Assembly (NCBI GenBank): GCA_963834445.1
Contig: CAWIBU010000003.1
Location: forward strand, 620,001-684,000
From: PALSA-350 sp963834445
GTDB lineage: Bacteria; Acidobacteriota; Terriglobia; Terriglobales; Acidobacteriaceae
DNA length: 64,000 nt
Reading direction: 5' to 3'
Shown: piece after piece, positions 16,501 to 25,440 of the stretch
Position numbering within the stretch: position 1 is the stretch's first letter
Layout of the letters: each line of letters begins with the position of its first letter
Notes under the pieces: model-generated
The model's database searches: none
Seen by the model: only the letters and a program-made list of their open reading frames with translations
Told to the model about the DNA's origin: nothing
Translations under genes and position numbers: made by a program

Positions 16501-19500
16501 TCAGGGCGTTTGCACCACGTAGAGGGAGTGGTCGCTCAGGAGGTAGAGGGTGCGGTGGTCTTTGCCTCCGAAGATGATGTCGTGGGGGCGCTCGGGGACG
16601 GTGATGGACTTGATGAGCTTGCCTGCGGGCGAGTAGACAAAGACCTGGCCGGCGGCGAGATAGACGTTGCCGGCAGCGTCCTGAGCCAGGCTTTCCCCGC
16701 CCTGCTCTACGAATTGCGTGATCTTCGATAACGATCCGTCGGGATTCAGGATCCCGCGGTAGGTGCGCTGCTCAGCTTCATTCGTCGCGTAGAACAGTTT
16801 GCCTTCTGTTCCTTTGACCAATCCATAGGCTTCGAGCAGCGGCACCCACTTGGTGCCGAAATAGGGTTCGCCCTGAACGATGGGCGCATCGGTCGGAATG
16901 AAGAGAGACTTGTCCGGGGAGACGAACTGATAGGTGGGAGGGCTGCTCAGAGCCTTCTCAAACATCTGTTGCAACGAGGTGTACGTGTAAGGCCGGGTTG
17001 CCGAGAGCGTTTCGGCAAAGTCGCCGTTGAACCAGTAATCGACCGGCAACGCAGGAGTGAGACCGGGGCGATCCCTGGCGGGCTCGAGCGGCAGTAAGGT
17101 TAGTTTCGCTTCCGCATCGGTTGCATCGGGACGCATGGCGTACGCGGTGAGGTCTTTGCCGCCGGACGAGAGGACGATCAGATCTCCTGCTTTGTCGAAC
17201 ACCAGGTTCACCGGATCGAGTGGGGCGTCACTTACGACAACGGCACGCTGCTGCTGCGGCGACCAACGATAGATGCGCTGGAAATGGGCGTCTACGAAAT
17301 AGAGCTGGCCTGAGGCATCGACGGCAGCGCCCGAGATGTTGTAGAACCCGGTCGCCAAGCGCTGGGCCTGGGTGCTTTGGTTGGGCGGTATCGGTTTGTC
17401 ATCCGATAGGTTGAGCCAGGCGAATTCACGATCGCGTACCTCGGCGTGGAGCGTCTGATCGACGATCGCATCCTCAAAGGGCACTTTATTCGAGCGGACG
17501 GCCTGACGGCAGACACCATTACCATCGCACAGGCCGATCGAACTGTTGGCATCCACGTGGACGTTGCGAAAATGGATGTTGTTGGAAGAGGCCACGCGCA
17601 CCGCGTACGGAAACGGCTTCTCCATGTGGGTGACACGATAGCCGTGATAATTGGCGATGGTTAGATTGCTGGAGTTGTCAATTTCGAGAGAGGAGGCATT
17701 CTGGCTTTCGCCACTTTCTTCTTCCGTCTGCAACGCGTAGAGCTGCCAGTTGGCAACGTGGTTCAGCTTGAATTCAGCGCGCGCATGGTGTTCGCTCGAG
17801 ATCTCGTAGACAAAGCCAGGGACGGTGGTGTTGGAGATCAGCATGCCTGCCTGGGCGAAGGTATCGGGCGTCCAGATATTAGCGAAGGTGCCACCGCCGC
17901 CGTCGATCCAGAGACTGGGGTATTGCGCATCCCAGGGACGATGGGGATTGGGGTCGGCGGAGTGGGTGGCGTTGTAGGGGTTCAAGCGTTTGCCGTCGGG
18001 ACCATTCGTCCCATGGCCACCGAGAAAGCGAACGTCATCGACGAGTGAGCTTTCTCCGGAGTGCCAAAGCAGCCCGGTGGCGCGGCTGTTGAGACCGCCG
18101 GTGAAGATACCGAGCCCGGTGACGATGTTCGACCCGCCGGCAGGCGCGAGCAAGAGCGCCCGGGGCGAACCGGGACCCTGGAATGCGGGCGTGCCATCGG
18201 GAAGATCGAATTGCGTGGTGCTGGGATGAAGGCCGATGAGCACGGTGTCTGGGCGCAGCGTAAGCGTGTCGGTCAGTAGATAGCGGCCAGTGGGAAAGTA
18301 GAGCGCTGGATGCTCGTCGATGGCTTTTTGGAGAGCGGTCGTGTCGTCGGTGACGCCATCGCCTTTGACGCCGAGGGTTGAGATGTTGACCCAGGTGGCG
18401 GCCGCAGGCAACGGTTTGATCGCGGGCGGGGTGACAGGGGGCAGAGCCGCGAGGGGCGCGGCGTCATAACGGGTTTCAAACGCCGCCAGTGCTCCAGGGT
18501 AAGCGATGCCCAGGCCATGAGAGTAAACGTTGACCTGATACGTATCAGTTACTTGTTTGAATTCGCGTCCACTCTCGCGCAGCTTCGCGAAAACCGGCAC
18601 ATGGCTGCAGAGTACGTTCTCGAAATTGATCTCGGTCATGCGGCTGGCGTCATTGCTGATGACGACCGCGGGGCCGGTGATGTTTTCAAAGCGGGTGTTT
18701 TTGATCCAGAGTTGATCGGAGTAGTGAGGGTCAATCGCCACCGCCGTGGGCACGTTACGAAATTCGTCGTGCACCAGGGTGAGGCCGGTTTCATTTTCGC
18801 GAATGGCGGCTTCGCGCTGGCCATCAAAGCTGGAATCGATGAGTGTGAATTGCCAGGCAGGCGACGGCTTGCGCGCCATGATGCCGAACTGGCCGCCATG
18901 GAAATGCAGGTCTTCCGCTTCGTTGGCAACCTCATGCAATCCCGCGAACCCCGAACCGATGGAGAAATCGATGTGGCTGAGAAAGGCATGCTGCGCGGCA
19001 TGGAAGCGAATGGCGACTGCGCCGGCGTTGCCGGGGCCGATCTCAAAGTCGACGTTGCTGATCGCGGAGTAGAAGGTTCCCGGATTGGCATCGGGAACTG
19101 CACGGCTGGGGGGCACGACGCCGCGGGGCGTAGGGGGCAGATGGTAGCCGCGGGGCAAGCCGGGGGCACCTTCTGGTCGCGGACGCGCACCGGCAAAAAA
19201 GAACATGTAGGCGATGCCGTCCTGGTAGCCGGGTGTGCTTTCGCCGAGCACGAAGACGGGACGCTGCGCGCCGTAACCGATTACACGGACACCAGGCCAG
19301 AGGTAAATGGTTCGGCTAATGCGGTAGCGGCCCTGGGGCACAAAGACGATTCCTTCGCCCTTGGAGGCTTGCAATTTGTCGATGGCTGCCTGAATGGCTG
19401 CGCTATCGTCCTCTTTGCCGTCGCCGTGAACACGGAATTCTCCTGGCGTAAGATATACGGCGGCCGGATCATCAAGGCGTGTGGGATAAGTTGAGGCGGC

Positions 19501-19551
19501 GGGCGCGATGCCCGCGAACAAAAGAATCGTTAGTAATAACGGAAGTTTCAT
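16501..19551 (-). CDS. Secreted protein with two pectate-lyase-like beta-helix domains and a propeller-like tail
   Basis: A 1016-residue protein. The ATG at 19551 gives a clean signal peptide (MKLPLLLTILLFAGIAPAAS). It has two right-handed beta-helix entry motifs of the Pectate_lyase_3/GH55 type: FRVHGDGKEDDSAAIQAAID near residue 45 and LGVKGDGVTDDTTALQKAID near 390. Each is followed by a PxGRYxxxxT-like strand (VPQGRYRISRTI, FPTGRYLLTDTL) and long stretches of stacked-strand sequence. From about residue 735 to the end, repeats such as AAVDASGQLYFVDAHFQRIY and AQDAAGNVYLAAGQVFVYSP look like an NHL/SMP-30-type propeller. It is probably periplasmic or secreted and acts on polysaccharide. No catalytic residues can be assigned with confidence. 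It is divergent from the TonB receptor gene. Confidence 0.8.
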   Translation of the reverse strand: MKLPLLLTILLFAGIAPAASTYPTRLDDPAAVYLTPGEFRVHGDGKEDDSAAIQAAIDKLQASKGEGIVFVPQGRYRISRTIYLWPGVRVIGYGAQRPVFVLGESTPGYQDGIAYMFFFAGARPRPEGAPGLPRGYHLPPTPRGVVPPSRAVPDANPGTFYSAISNVDFEIGPGNAGAVAIRFHAAQHAFLSHIDFSIGSGFAGLHEVANEAEDLHFHGGQFGIMARKPSPAWQFTLIDSSFDGQREAAIRENETGLTLVHDEFRNVPTAVAIDPHYSDQLWIKNTRFENITGPAVVISNDASRMTEINFENVLCSHVPVFAKLRESGREFKQVTDTYQVNVYSHGLGIAYPGALAAFETRYDAAPLAALPPVTPPAIKPLPAAATWVNISTLGVKGDGVTDDTTALQKAIDEHPALYFPTGRYLLTDTLTLRPDTVLIGLHPSTTQFDLPDGTPAFQGPGSPRALLLAPAGGSNIVTGLGIFTGGLNSRATGLLWHSGESSLVDDVRFLGGHGTNGPDGKRLNPYNATHSADPNPHRPWDAQYPSLWIDGGGGTFANIWTPDTFAQAGMLISNTTVPGFVYEISSEHHARAEFKLNHVANWQLYALQTEEESGESQNASSLEIDNSSNLTIANYHGYRVTHMEKPFPYAVRVASSNNIHFRNVHVDANSSIGLCDGNGVCRQAVRSNKVPFEDAIVDQTLHAEVRDREFAWLNLSDDKPIPPNQSTQAQRLATGFYNISGAAVDASGQLYFVDAHFQRIYRWSPQQQRAVVVSDAPLDPVNLVFDKAGDLIVLSSGGKDLTAYAMRPDATDAEAKLTLLPLEPARDRPGLTPALPVDYWFNGDFAETLSATRPYTYTSLQQMFEKALSSPPTYQFVSPDKSLFIPTDAPIVQGEPYFGTKWVPLLEAYGLVKGTEGKLFYATNEAEQRTYRGILNPDGSLSKITQFVEQGGESLAQDAAGNVYLAAGQVFVYSPAGKLIKSITVPERPHDIIFGGKDHRTLYLLSDHSLYVVQTP

Positions 19552-19675
19552 TTTGGACCGCCCCAAAGAGTTTATATCTATCGCGCGCAACCTGCTTCTG
19601 AATGCGTGGGGGCCCGCCCTGAGAAGGGTCCGATTCAATAAGGCTAATACCATAATGCGGTATGGCGGTTTTCCT

Positions 19676-19705
19676 TTGACATTCGTGTATCCAGTTATCT
19701 ATAAA
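19676..19705 (+). promoter_or_regulatory. Candidate sigma70-type promoter for the TonB receptor gene
   Basis: TTGACA (19676-19681) and TATAAA (19700-19705) are separated by 18 nt, about 120 nt upstream of the receptor ATG. It is a near-consensus match in a relatively AT-rich stretch, in the divergent gap next to the beta-helix gene. Confidence 0.55.
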
Positions 19706-19824
19706 GTAACGCGTCCTGATTACTTGTAAGAACAGGCGTGAAAGATCTGCATAAGTTTCTGGTGCCAGAGACGGCGCGGGTCTGACGCACACGGGTGGCA
19801 AACTTTTTGGGAGGCTTTTGGGCC

Positions 19825-22800
19825 ATGAAAAATAAGCAGTCAGCATTTCTCGCAATTTTATTCATCATGCTTTACGGTTTTTGCGCAGTGGGTTTTGCAC
19901 AGGTGACGACAGGCAGTTTCCAGGGAACCGTTCGCGATGCTTCCGGCGCGGTTGTGCCCGGTGCAACAGTAACCATTACCGATACCGATAAGGGAACAAC
20001 GTCGGTGAAGCAGACTGATTCCGCTGGAAGTTACAACGCTCCCTTCCTGATTCCAGGTACCTACAACATCTCAGTTGAGATGAAGGGTTTCAAGCGCAGC
20101 GTTTCCAAGAGTCTCGTTCTGGATATCGATCAGAAAGCCCAGGTAGATTTTTCGCTGGAGGCTGGCGGGTCGACGGAGACGGTTGAGGTGAGCAGCGCGG
20201 CGCCGCTGATTCGACTTGACAGTTCGGAGTTGGGCGAGGTGGTGGGCAAGCGGGAAGTGCAGAACCTGCCGCTGAACGGCCGCAACTTTGCGCAGCTGGT
20301 CTATCTTGTGCCGGGCGTCACCAGCGGCCAGGCCGGCGAGAACCTTTCGGGTTCCAGCTCGTTCAATCCGCGCGCGGCATCGGACTTCAACTCCCTGGGC
20401 AGCCAGGCGAACACGAACGCGTGGATCGTTGATGGAATCGTCGACAACGAGTACACCTTCAACACAGTTATGGTGCAACCCTCTGTGGAGTCGATCGCGG
20501 AGTTCAAAGTGCTGACGGGGTCATACTCGGCGGCTTTTGGTGTGGGCGCGGGAGTGGTTTCAGTATCCACGCGTTCAGGCGCGAATGCCCTGCACGGCGA
20601 GGCTTTCATCTACCTGCGCAACAGTGTCGCTGACGCGCGCAACTATTTTGCGCGGGTGGGAAGTTCGGTACAGAAGCCAGCCTACCGCCGCGGTCAGTTT
20701 GGTGGCGCAGTGGGCGGAGCGATCATCAAGGACAAACTCTTTTACTTTGCCGACTACTATGGCCAGCGCTCCTTGAAGGGCATCACCAACCTGAACAACG
20801 TGCCGACGGCCGCAGAGCGGGTCGGTGACTTCAGCGCCTACACCAACACCAGCGGCGCGCTGATTCCGATTTACGATCCGCTTTCGACAGTGGCCACGAC
20901 GACCAACGGGAAAACGACCTATAGCCGGACGCAGTTCATGGGTTGCAACGGCAATCAGCCCAACGTCATTTGCCCCACACGCCTTGATCAGGTCGGTGTG
21001 AACCTGGCCAGCATTTACCCGCTGCCGACGGGCCCTGGCAGTTTCAATAACTATGTCTCGACCGCCAATCAGATCATCGATGACAACGGCGGCAACGCAC
21101 GCGTGGATTATCACTTGAGCGATAAGGATTCCATGTTTGGCCGCTTCAGCTATGAGAAGTTTGTGCAAAACGCTCCCAACCCTCTGGTGGGCGGCCAGGG
21201 GACGTGCTGCCTGCCGACGCCGGCGACTGCTGCGAAGCAGTTCGATCTGGGCCCTTACGTTGCGGGTATTCAGCTGACCACTTTGATCGCACAGGGTCTA
21301 TCGCTGAACGAGACGCACGTCTTCAGTCCCACGCTGTTTAATGAATTTCGTACCGGCTATGCACGTACGAATCCGTTCACGACGCAGTCAGATTTTGGTC
21401 ACAACTCCTCGACTTCTCTGGGCATCCAGGGGCTCAACGTTTCTCAGTACACGACCGGGTTGCCAAACGTGACCGTCGGCAGTTCGTGCGGGAACGAGTT
21501 CACCTGCCTTCAGGGAGGCACGGCCTTTCTGCCCGCACATCCCGTCCAAACCGACATTCAGGTGGAAGACACGCTTTCGTGGACAAAGCAGAATCATCAG
21601 CTGAAATTTGGATTCCGCTACGTGCGGGTATTGGCCTCGCCCTTTACCAACACAACTACGCGCGGCGGCCTGACGTTCAATGACAACTTCACCAACAGCG
21701 GAACATCGAGCGCGGGCGGTTCGGGGCTGGCTGCCATCCTGCTCGGCTTTCCAAATTCCGGTAGCCGCAACTTTCTTTCAGTGCCGTATTACATCACCAA
21801 TCTGCAATACTCCGGCTTTGCCCAGGATGACTGGAAGGTCTCTTCACGACTGACGCTGAACATCGGCATCCGCTATGACGTGTTCACGCCCGATGTGGAG
21901 AAGAACAACAAGCTGGCCAACTTCAACGAAAACACCCTGGTCTTCGATTATGCAGGGGTGAACGGCGTAAGCCGGACGGCCGGCATCCAGACCCGCTACG
22001 GCAACGTGGGACCACGGTTCGGCTTTGCCTACGATCTGAACGGCAAGGGCGCGACCGTGATCCGCGGCGGGTTTGGCATTTCCTACTTCCCGGATCCATT
22101 CTCGGCTTCGGACGAGCTGGGACAGAACCCCCCGTTCACTATTTCGCAGACCTTCTCGAGCCCTGCGACTTACCCGCTGGCAGCTGCTTTCGCCAACCAA
22201 TGCTCGGCGACGAACAACACGCCGACCTGCCAGCCGATTATCAGCAATCCGTTTCCGCAAGGCCCGGTTGCTTTGCCGTATTCGTCTCTTACCAGCACGG
22301 CGGCGTTGAATGCGGCTCATCCGGCGTTGATCGGGCACTCGGACAAGAATCAGACGCCGAACATGCAGACGTACACCTTCGGTCTGGAACACCAGACGCT
22401 GGGTGGCGTAGTTGGTCTGGCGTACGCGGGGAGCCATAGCATCCATTTGACCTATGCCTACAACCCTAACGAGGTGGGTCTGATTCAACCTGGTGGGCCG
22501 ACCTCGCAGACGCTGCGCCGGCTCATTCAGCCGATTAACAATATTTCGACGTGGGTACAGGAAGACATGATCAACGCGTCGAACTACAACAGCCTGCAGG
22601 CCAACTACACCAAGCGTTACAGCCACGGGCTGACGGCGCTGATCAGCTACACCTACAGCAAGTCGCTTGACTACGGTGGCTCAGCGGCATCGGGCGGCGG
22701 CTCAGCCGGCAACCCACAGACGGTGACGAACCTCAAGGCGGGCTACGGCGCATCGGGCTTTGACCAGAAGCATCGCCTGGTGAGCAGCGTTACGTACGAG

Positions 22801-23337
22801 CTTCCGTTCGGCGCCAATAAGCAGTTCCTCAATAGCGGCCTGGGTTCGAAGATTTTCGGCGGCTTCGAGCTTGACGCCATCACGACTTACGCATCAGGCC
22901 CCCCGTTCTCGGTGAGCTTGAACAGTGGAGTGAATAGCGGATCGCCGAGTTGGCCGAACCGCATTGGCGGTCGCGGCAAGATCGACCACGGCACGCCGCT
23001 GCGTTTCTTCAATGCGACTCTCTGCCCTGCTGGAGAAACGACTTTGCCCAGCGGTGCGGTGTGCGCGTTCCAAACGCCGGCGCCGAATACCTACGGAAAC
23101 GTTGGGCGTTCGGTGCTGTACGGCCCGACGACCAAAGACTGGGACATCGGGTTGCAGCGGAAGTTCAAGTTGTACGAAGACAAGAGCCTTAACCTGAAGT
23201 TGGACGCCTTCAACGCCTTCAACACGCCGAACTTCGCGACGCCGAATGCGGCAATCGGGGCTGCGACAGCCGGCCAGATTACGGGCACGGTCAACGACAA
23301 CCGGGATATGCAGGCATCGGCAACGTTCTATTTCTAG
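19825..23337 (+). CDS. Oar-like TonB-dependent outer-membrane receptor with carboxypeptidase-regulatory domain
   Basis: A 1170-residue protein. The ATG at 19825 gives a signal peptide (MKNKQSAFLAILFIMLYGFC, cleavage near VGFAQ), and GGGAGG-like purines precede it. Residues 31-110 form a CarboxypepD_reg-like beta-sandwich (GTVRDASGAVVPGATVTITD, TDSAGSYNAPFLIPGTYNIS). The TonB plug region follows (NLPLNGRNFAQLVYLVPGV, AWIVDGIVDNEYTFN). The rest is barrel and ends QASATFYF with a terminal Phe. This architecture is greatly expanded in Acidobacteriota and is linked to uptake of oligosaccharides and other large substrates. The adjacent divergent beta-helix protein and the downstream dehydratase suggest a plant or fungal polysaccharide or its acidic sugars as cargo (inference). 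A strong hairpin terminator follows the gene. Confidence 0.92.
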   Translation: MKNKQSAFLAILFIMLYGFCAVGFAQVTTGSFQGTVRDASGAVVPGATVTITDTDKGTTSVKQTDSAGSYNAPFLIPGTYNISVEMKGFKRSVSKSLVLDIDQKAQVDFSLEAGGSTETVEVSSAAPLIRLDSSELGEVVGKREVQNLPLNGRNFAQLVYLVPGVTSGQAGENLSGSSSFNPRAASDFNSLGSQANTNAWIVDGIVDNEYTFNTVMVQPSVESIAEFKVLTGSYSAAFGVGAGVVSVSTRSGANALHGEAFIYLRNSVADARNYFARVGSSVQKPAYRRGQFGGAVGGAIIKDKLFYFADYYGQRSLKGITNLNNVPTAAERVGDFSAYTNTSGALIPIYDPLSTVATTTNGKTTYSRTQFMGCNGNQPNVICPTRLDQVGVNLASIYPLPTGPGSFNNYVSTANQIIDDNGGNARVDYHLSDKDSMFGRFSYEKFVQNAPNPLVGGQGTCCLPTPATAAKQFDLGPYVAGIQLTTLIAQGLSLNETHVFSPTLFNEFRTGYARTNPFTTQSDFGHNSSTSLGIQGLNVSQYTTGLPNVTVGSSCGNEFTCLQGGTAFLPAHPVQTDIQVEDTLSWTKQNHQLKFGFRYVRVLASPFTNTTTRGGLTFNDNFTNSGTSSAGGSGLAAILLGFPNSGSRNFLSVPYYITNLQYSGFAQDDWKVSSRLTLNIGIRYDVFTPDVEKNNKLANFNENTLVFDYAGVNGVSRTAGIQTRYGNVGPRFGFAYDLNGKGATVIRGGFGISYFPDPFSASDELGQNPPFTISQTFSSPATYPLAAAFANQCSATNNTPTCQPIISNPFPQGPVALPYSSLTSTAALNAAHPALIGHSDKNQTPNMQTYTFGLEHQTLGGVVGLAYAGSHSIHLTYAYNPNEVGLIQPGGPTSQTLRRLIQPINNISTWVQEDMINASNYNSLQANYTKRYSHGLTALISYTYSKSLDYGGSAASGGGSAGNPQTVTNLKAGYGASGFDQKHRLVSSVTYELPFGANKQFLNSGLGSKIFGGFELDAITTYASGPPFSVSLNSGVNSGSPSWPNRIGGRGKIDHGTPLRFFNATLCPAGETTLPSGAVCAFQTPAPNTYGNVGRSVLYGPTTKDWDIGLQRKFKLYEDKSLNLKLDAFNAFNTPNFATPNAAIGAATAGQITGTVNDNRDMQASATFYF

Positions 23338-23344
23338 CCGGCAC

Positions 23345-23369
23345 GGGGACTGCCTGCCAGGCAGTCCCC
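23345..23369 (+). terminator. Hairpin terminator after the TonB receptor gene
   Basis: GGGGACTGCCTG and CAGGCAGTCCCC are perfect 12 bp arms around a single C, starting 8 nt after the stop codon. A pyrimidine-rich tract follows instead of a clean U run. Confidence 0.65.
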
Positions 23370-23512
23370 ATTCAACCTCTCCCGGTTCTTCTCTTTTCCT
23401 GCTCCTGCTGACTCCGAGGTTTTGCGGTTGCTGCCTGCTATGAGCTTACCCGGTGTTTACCGGGACGCACTTATTTCTATAAATAATGAGGCACAAGGGG
23501 GTAAAGGTAACA

Positions 23513-24898
23513 ATGTCAGATTTTCTGAAAGATAAGTTGAATCGCCGTGGTGTTCTCAAGTCATCGATGGCTATGATGGGTGGCGGTCTTCTAAGCCGTT
23601 ACAGTTTGGAGAAGGCGGCAGCCGAAACAGAGCCTGCTATCAAGAACACGAACCTGAACTCCAGCCCGTCGACGCTGAAGATTACGGATATGCGCTATGC
23701 GATTATCGTGAAGCCCGGCCCCAGTCCTTGCCCCATTATTCGCATCGACACCAACCAGGGGGTTTACGGTCTGGGCGAAGTTCGCGACGTGGGCGGGTAT
23801 CAATACGCAATGGTGCTGAAGAACCGGCTGGTGGGTGAGAACCCGTTGAATGTCGATTTTCTGTTTGAAAAGATTGCGCAATTTGGCGGCATCTCGCGCC
23901 AGGCCGGCGGTGTTTGCGCGGTGGAGATGGCGCTTTGGGACATTGTGGGTAAGGTTTACAACTGTCCTGTTTACCAATTACTGGGCGGGCAATGGCGAGA
24001 CAAAATCCGTATTTATGCCGACACGACCGAGTCGGACGACCCGAAAGAATATGGGCGCCGCGCCAAGGAACGCAAGGAGATGGGCCTTACCTGGATGAAG
24101 ATGGATCTGGGGATCAACGTGCTTGAGGGAATGCCCGGCATGGTGATGCAGCCCGCGGGTCAGAGCAAATGGGAATTGCGCAATCAACCCCATCCGTTTA
24201 TGGCGACTGAGGTGACGGATAAGGGCATTGACCGGCTTTGCGAATATGTTTCCGCGGTGCGGGACAATATTGGGTATGACATGCCGTTGTCGATGGATCA
24301 CCTTGGCCATATTGGCGTAAAGTCAGTGATTCGTCTGGGTCGCGCGTACGAAAAGTACAACCTGGAATGGATGGAAGACGTGATCCCCTGGTTCTACACC
24401 GATCTGTTGAAAGAGATCACGGACGCCAGCCCTACGCCGACGATTACCGGGGAGGATATTTACGAGATCGCGGACTTCGAGAAGCTGTGCAGCGTGCATG
24501 CGGTGGACAAGATCCATCCCGATCTGGCGACTTCGGGGGGTATTCTGCGCACGCATAAGATCGGCAACATGGCCTTTGCCTATGGCGTGCCGATGGCGAT
24601 GCACTTTGCCGGGACGCCGGTAAGTTGCATGGCGAACGTGCACTGCGCTGCGGCCACGCGCAACTTTCTCGCGCTGGAAAACCACTCACTCGACGTGCCC
24701 TGGTGGCAGGACCTGGTCAATGGGCTGGATAAGCCAATGATCAAGGCGGGGTATATTGAGGTGCCGACCACTCCTGGTTTGGGCGTTACGCTCAATGATG
24801 AGGTGTGCAAGCAACATTTGAAGAAGGGTACGGGGTACTTCGAACCGACGCCGATGTGGGATGATGTTCAGTCGATTGACGATGCTACGTTTAGTTAG
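23513..24898 (+). CDS. Tat-exported enolase-superfamily (mandelate racemase-like) sugar-acid dehydratase
   Basis: A 461-residue protein. The ATG at 23513 (MSDFLKDKLNRRGVLKSSMA) gives a Tat-type leader with NRRGVLKSS and a hydrophobic GGGLL stretch; an ATG 27 nt upstream is also open. The body has the enolase-superfamily layout: capping domain to about residue 150, then a barrel. Candidate base Lys is in WMKMDLG (about 195), metal ligands in MDHLGHIG (about 260), WMEDVIPW (about 288) and TGEDIYE (about 312), and a His in MAMHFAG (about 363). This matches the mandelate racemase group, including galactonate- and gluconate-type dehydratases. The position after the TonB receptor supports a role in sugar-acid breakdown; the substrate is not determined. 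A rho-independent terminator follows. Confidence 0.85.
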   Translation: MSDFLKDKLNRRGVLKSSMAMMGGGLLSRYSLEKAAAETEPAIKNTNLNSSPSTLKITDMRYAIIVKPGPSPCPIIRIDTNQGVYGLGEVRDVGGYQYAMVLKNRLVGENPLNVDFLFEKIAQFGGISRQAGGVCAVEMALWDIVGKVYNCPVYQLLGGQWRDKIRIYADTTESDDPKEYGRRAKERKEMGLTWMKMDLGINVLEGMPGMVMQPAGQSKWELRNQPHPFMATEVTDKGIDRLCEYVSAVRDNIGYDMPLSMDHLGHIGVKSVIRLGRAYEKYNLEWMEDVIPWFYTDLLKEITDASPTPTITGEDIYEIADFEKLCSVHAVDKIHPDLATSGGILRTHKIGNMAFAYGVPMAMHFAGTPVSCMANVHCAAATRNFLALENHSLDVPWWQDLVNGLDKPMIKAGYIEVPTTPGLGVTLNDEVCKQHLKKGTGYFEPTPMWDDVQSIDDATFS

Positions 24899-24913
24899 CC
24901 GAGTGGATCAGGG

Positions 24914-24948
24914 AGGGCGATACCGCCAGGTATCGCCCTTTTCTTTTT
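24914..24948 (+). terminator. Rho-independent terminator after the dehydratase gene
   Basis: AGGGCGATACC pairs with GGTATCGCCCT around a 4 nt loop and is followed at once by TTTTCTTTTT. It is a classic intrinsic terminator, 16 nt after the stop codon. Confidence 0.9.
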
Positions 24949-25440
24949 GTGGGCTTCCTTTGCGCTCCGAATGAATAAGTTTTGTGCTACAGGAGGGCGA
25001 CCATCTTTTTTCCCGAAAGGGTTTAGAGCGACCGTTTGCGAGCTCACTCGTAGGGCCTTTGTTTGGGGGTGGGCGCACCGCAGATCCCTCCACTTCGCTA
25101 CCCCGAATTCCTGTCGAGGTTGGTGGCGCTGGCAAACTTCATGCGGCTTTCCTTAATGAAAGCCGCACACGTGGATCTGTCTGACATGGCGAAACAGGAA
25201 TTCGGGTACGCTCCGGTCGGGATGACAAATTTGTTTGAGGGACGGGCTTAAAAATTTGTTTGAGGAACGAGCTTAAAAGCAAGCCCTCTCCGCGTTCATC
25301 CCATCCTTGACTTGCCGCCAAGCAAGTCGGCTCCTCGGGATGACAAGTCTGGGAGTTGAGCTCCCCCGAAGTGTTGGTGCTTATGAAGTCGGTGGGGGGA
25401 GCAGCCGCCCGGTTACATGAAGCGTGGTGTGGGTTGAGCG
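24949..25440. other. Repeat-filled convergent gap
   Basis: There is no gene. About 230 nt (25043-25260) is a near-duplicate of 40819-41040. It includes the CGCAGATCCCTCCACTTCGC...CGGTCGGGATGACAAATT repeat, interrupted by the MITE-like element at 25102. Short ORFs here translate repeat sequence and have no support. Confidence 0.6.
25102..25206 (-). repeat. MITE-like 105 bp element, copy 2
   Basis: The ends are perfect 13 bp inverted repeats, CCCGAATTCCTGT (25102-25114) and ACAGGAATTCGGG (25194-25206). The central hairpin is GCGGCTTTC-cttaat-GAAAGCCGC. It has the same length and over 95 per cent the same sequence as the copy at 40881. It interrupts a flanking repeat that elsewhere reads CTTCGCTAC-GGTCGGGATGAC without the insert. 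Confidence 0.85.

Noticed and set aside
18517..19494. A 325-residue plus-strand frame inside the beta-helix gene
   Set aside because: Although long, it is antisense to a protein with a signal peptide and two beta-helix motifs. It has no recognisable domain.
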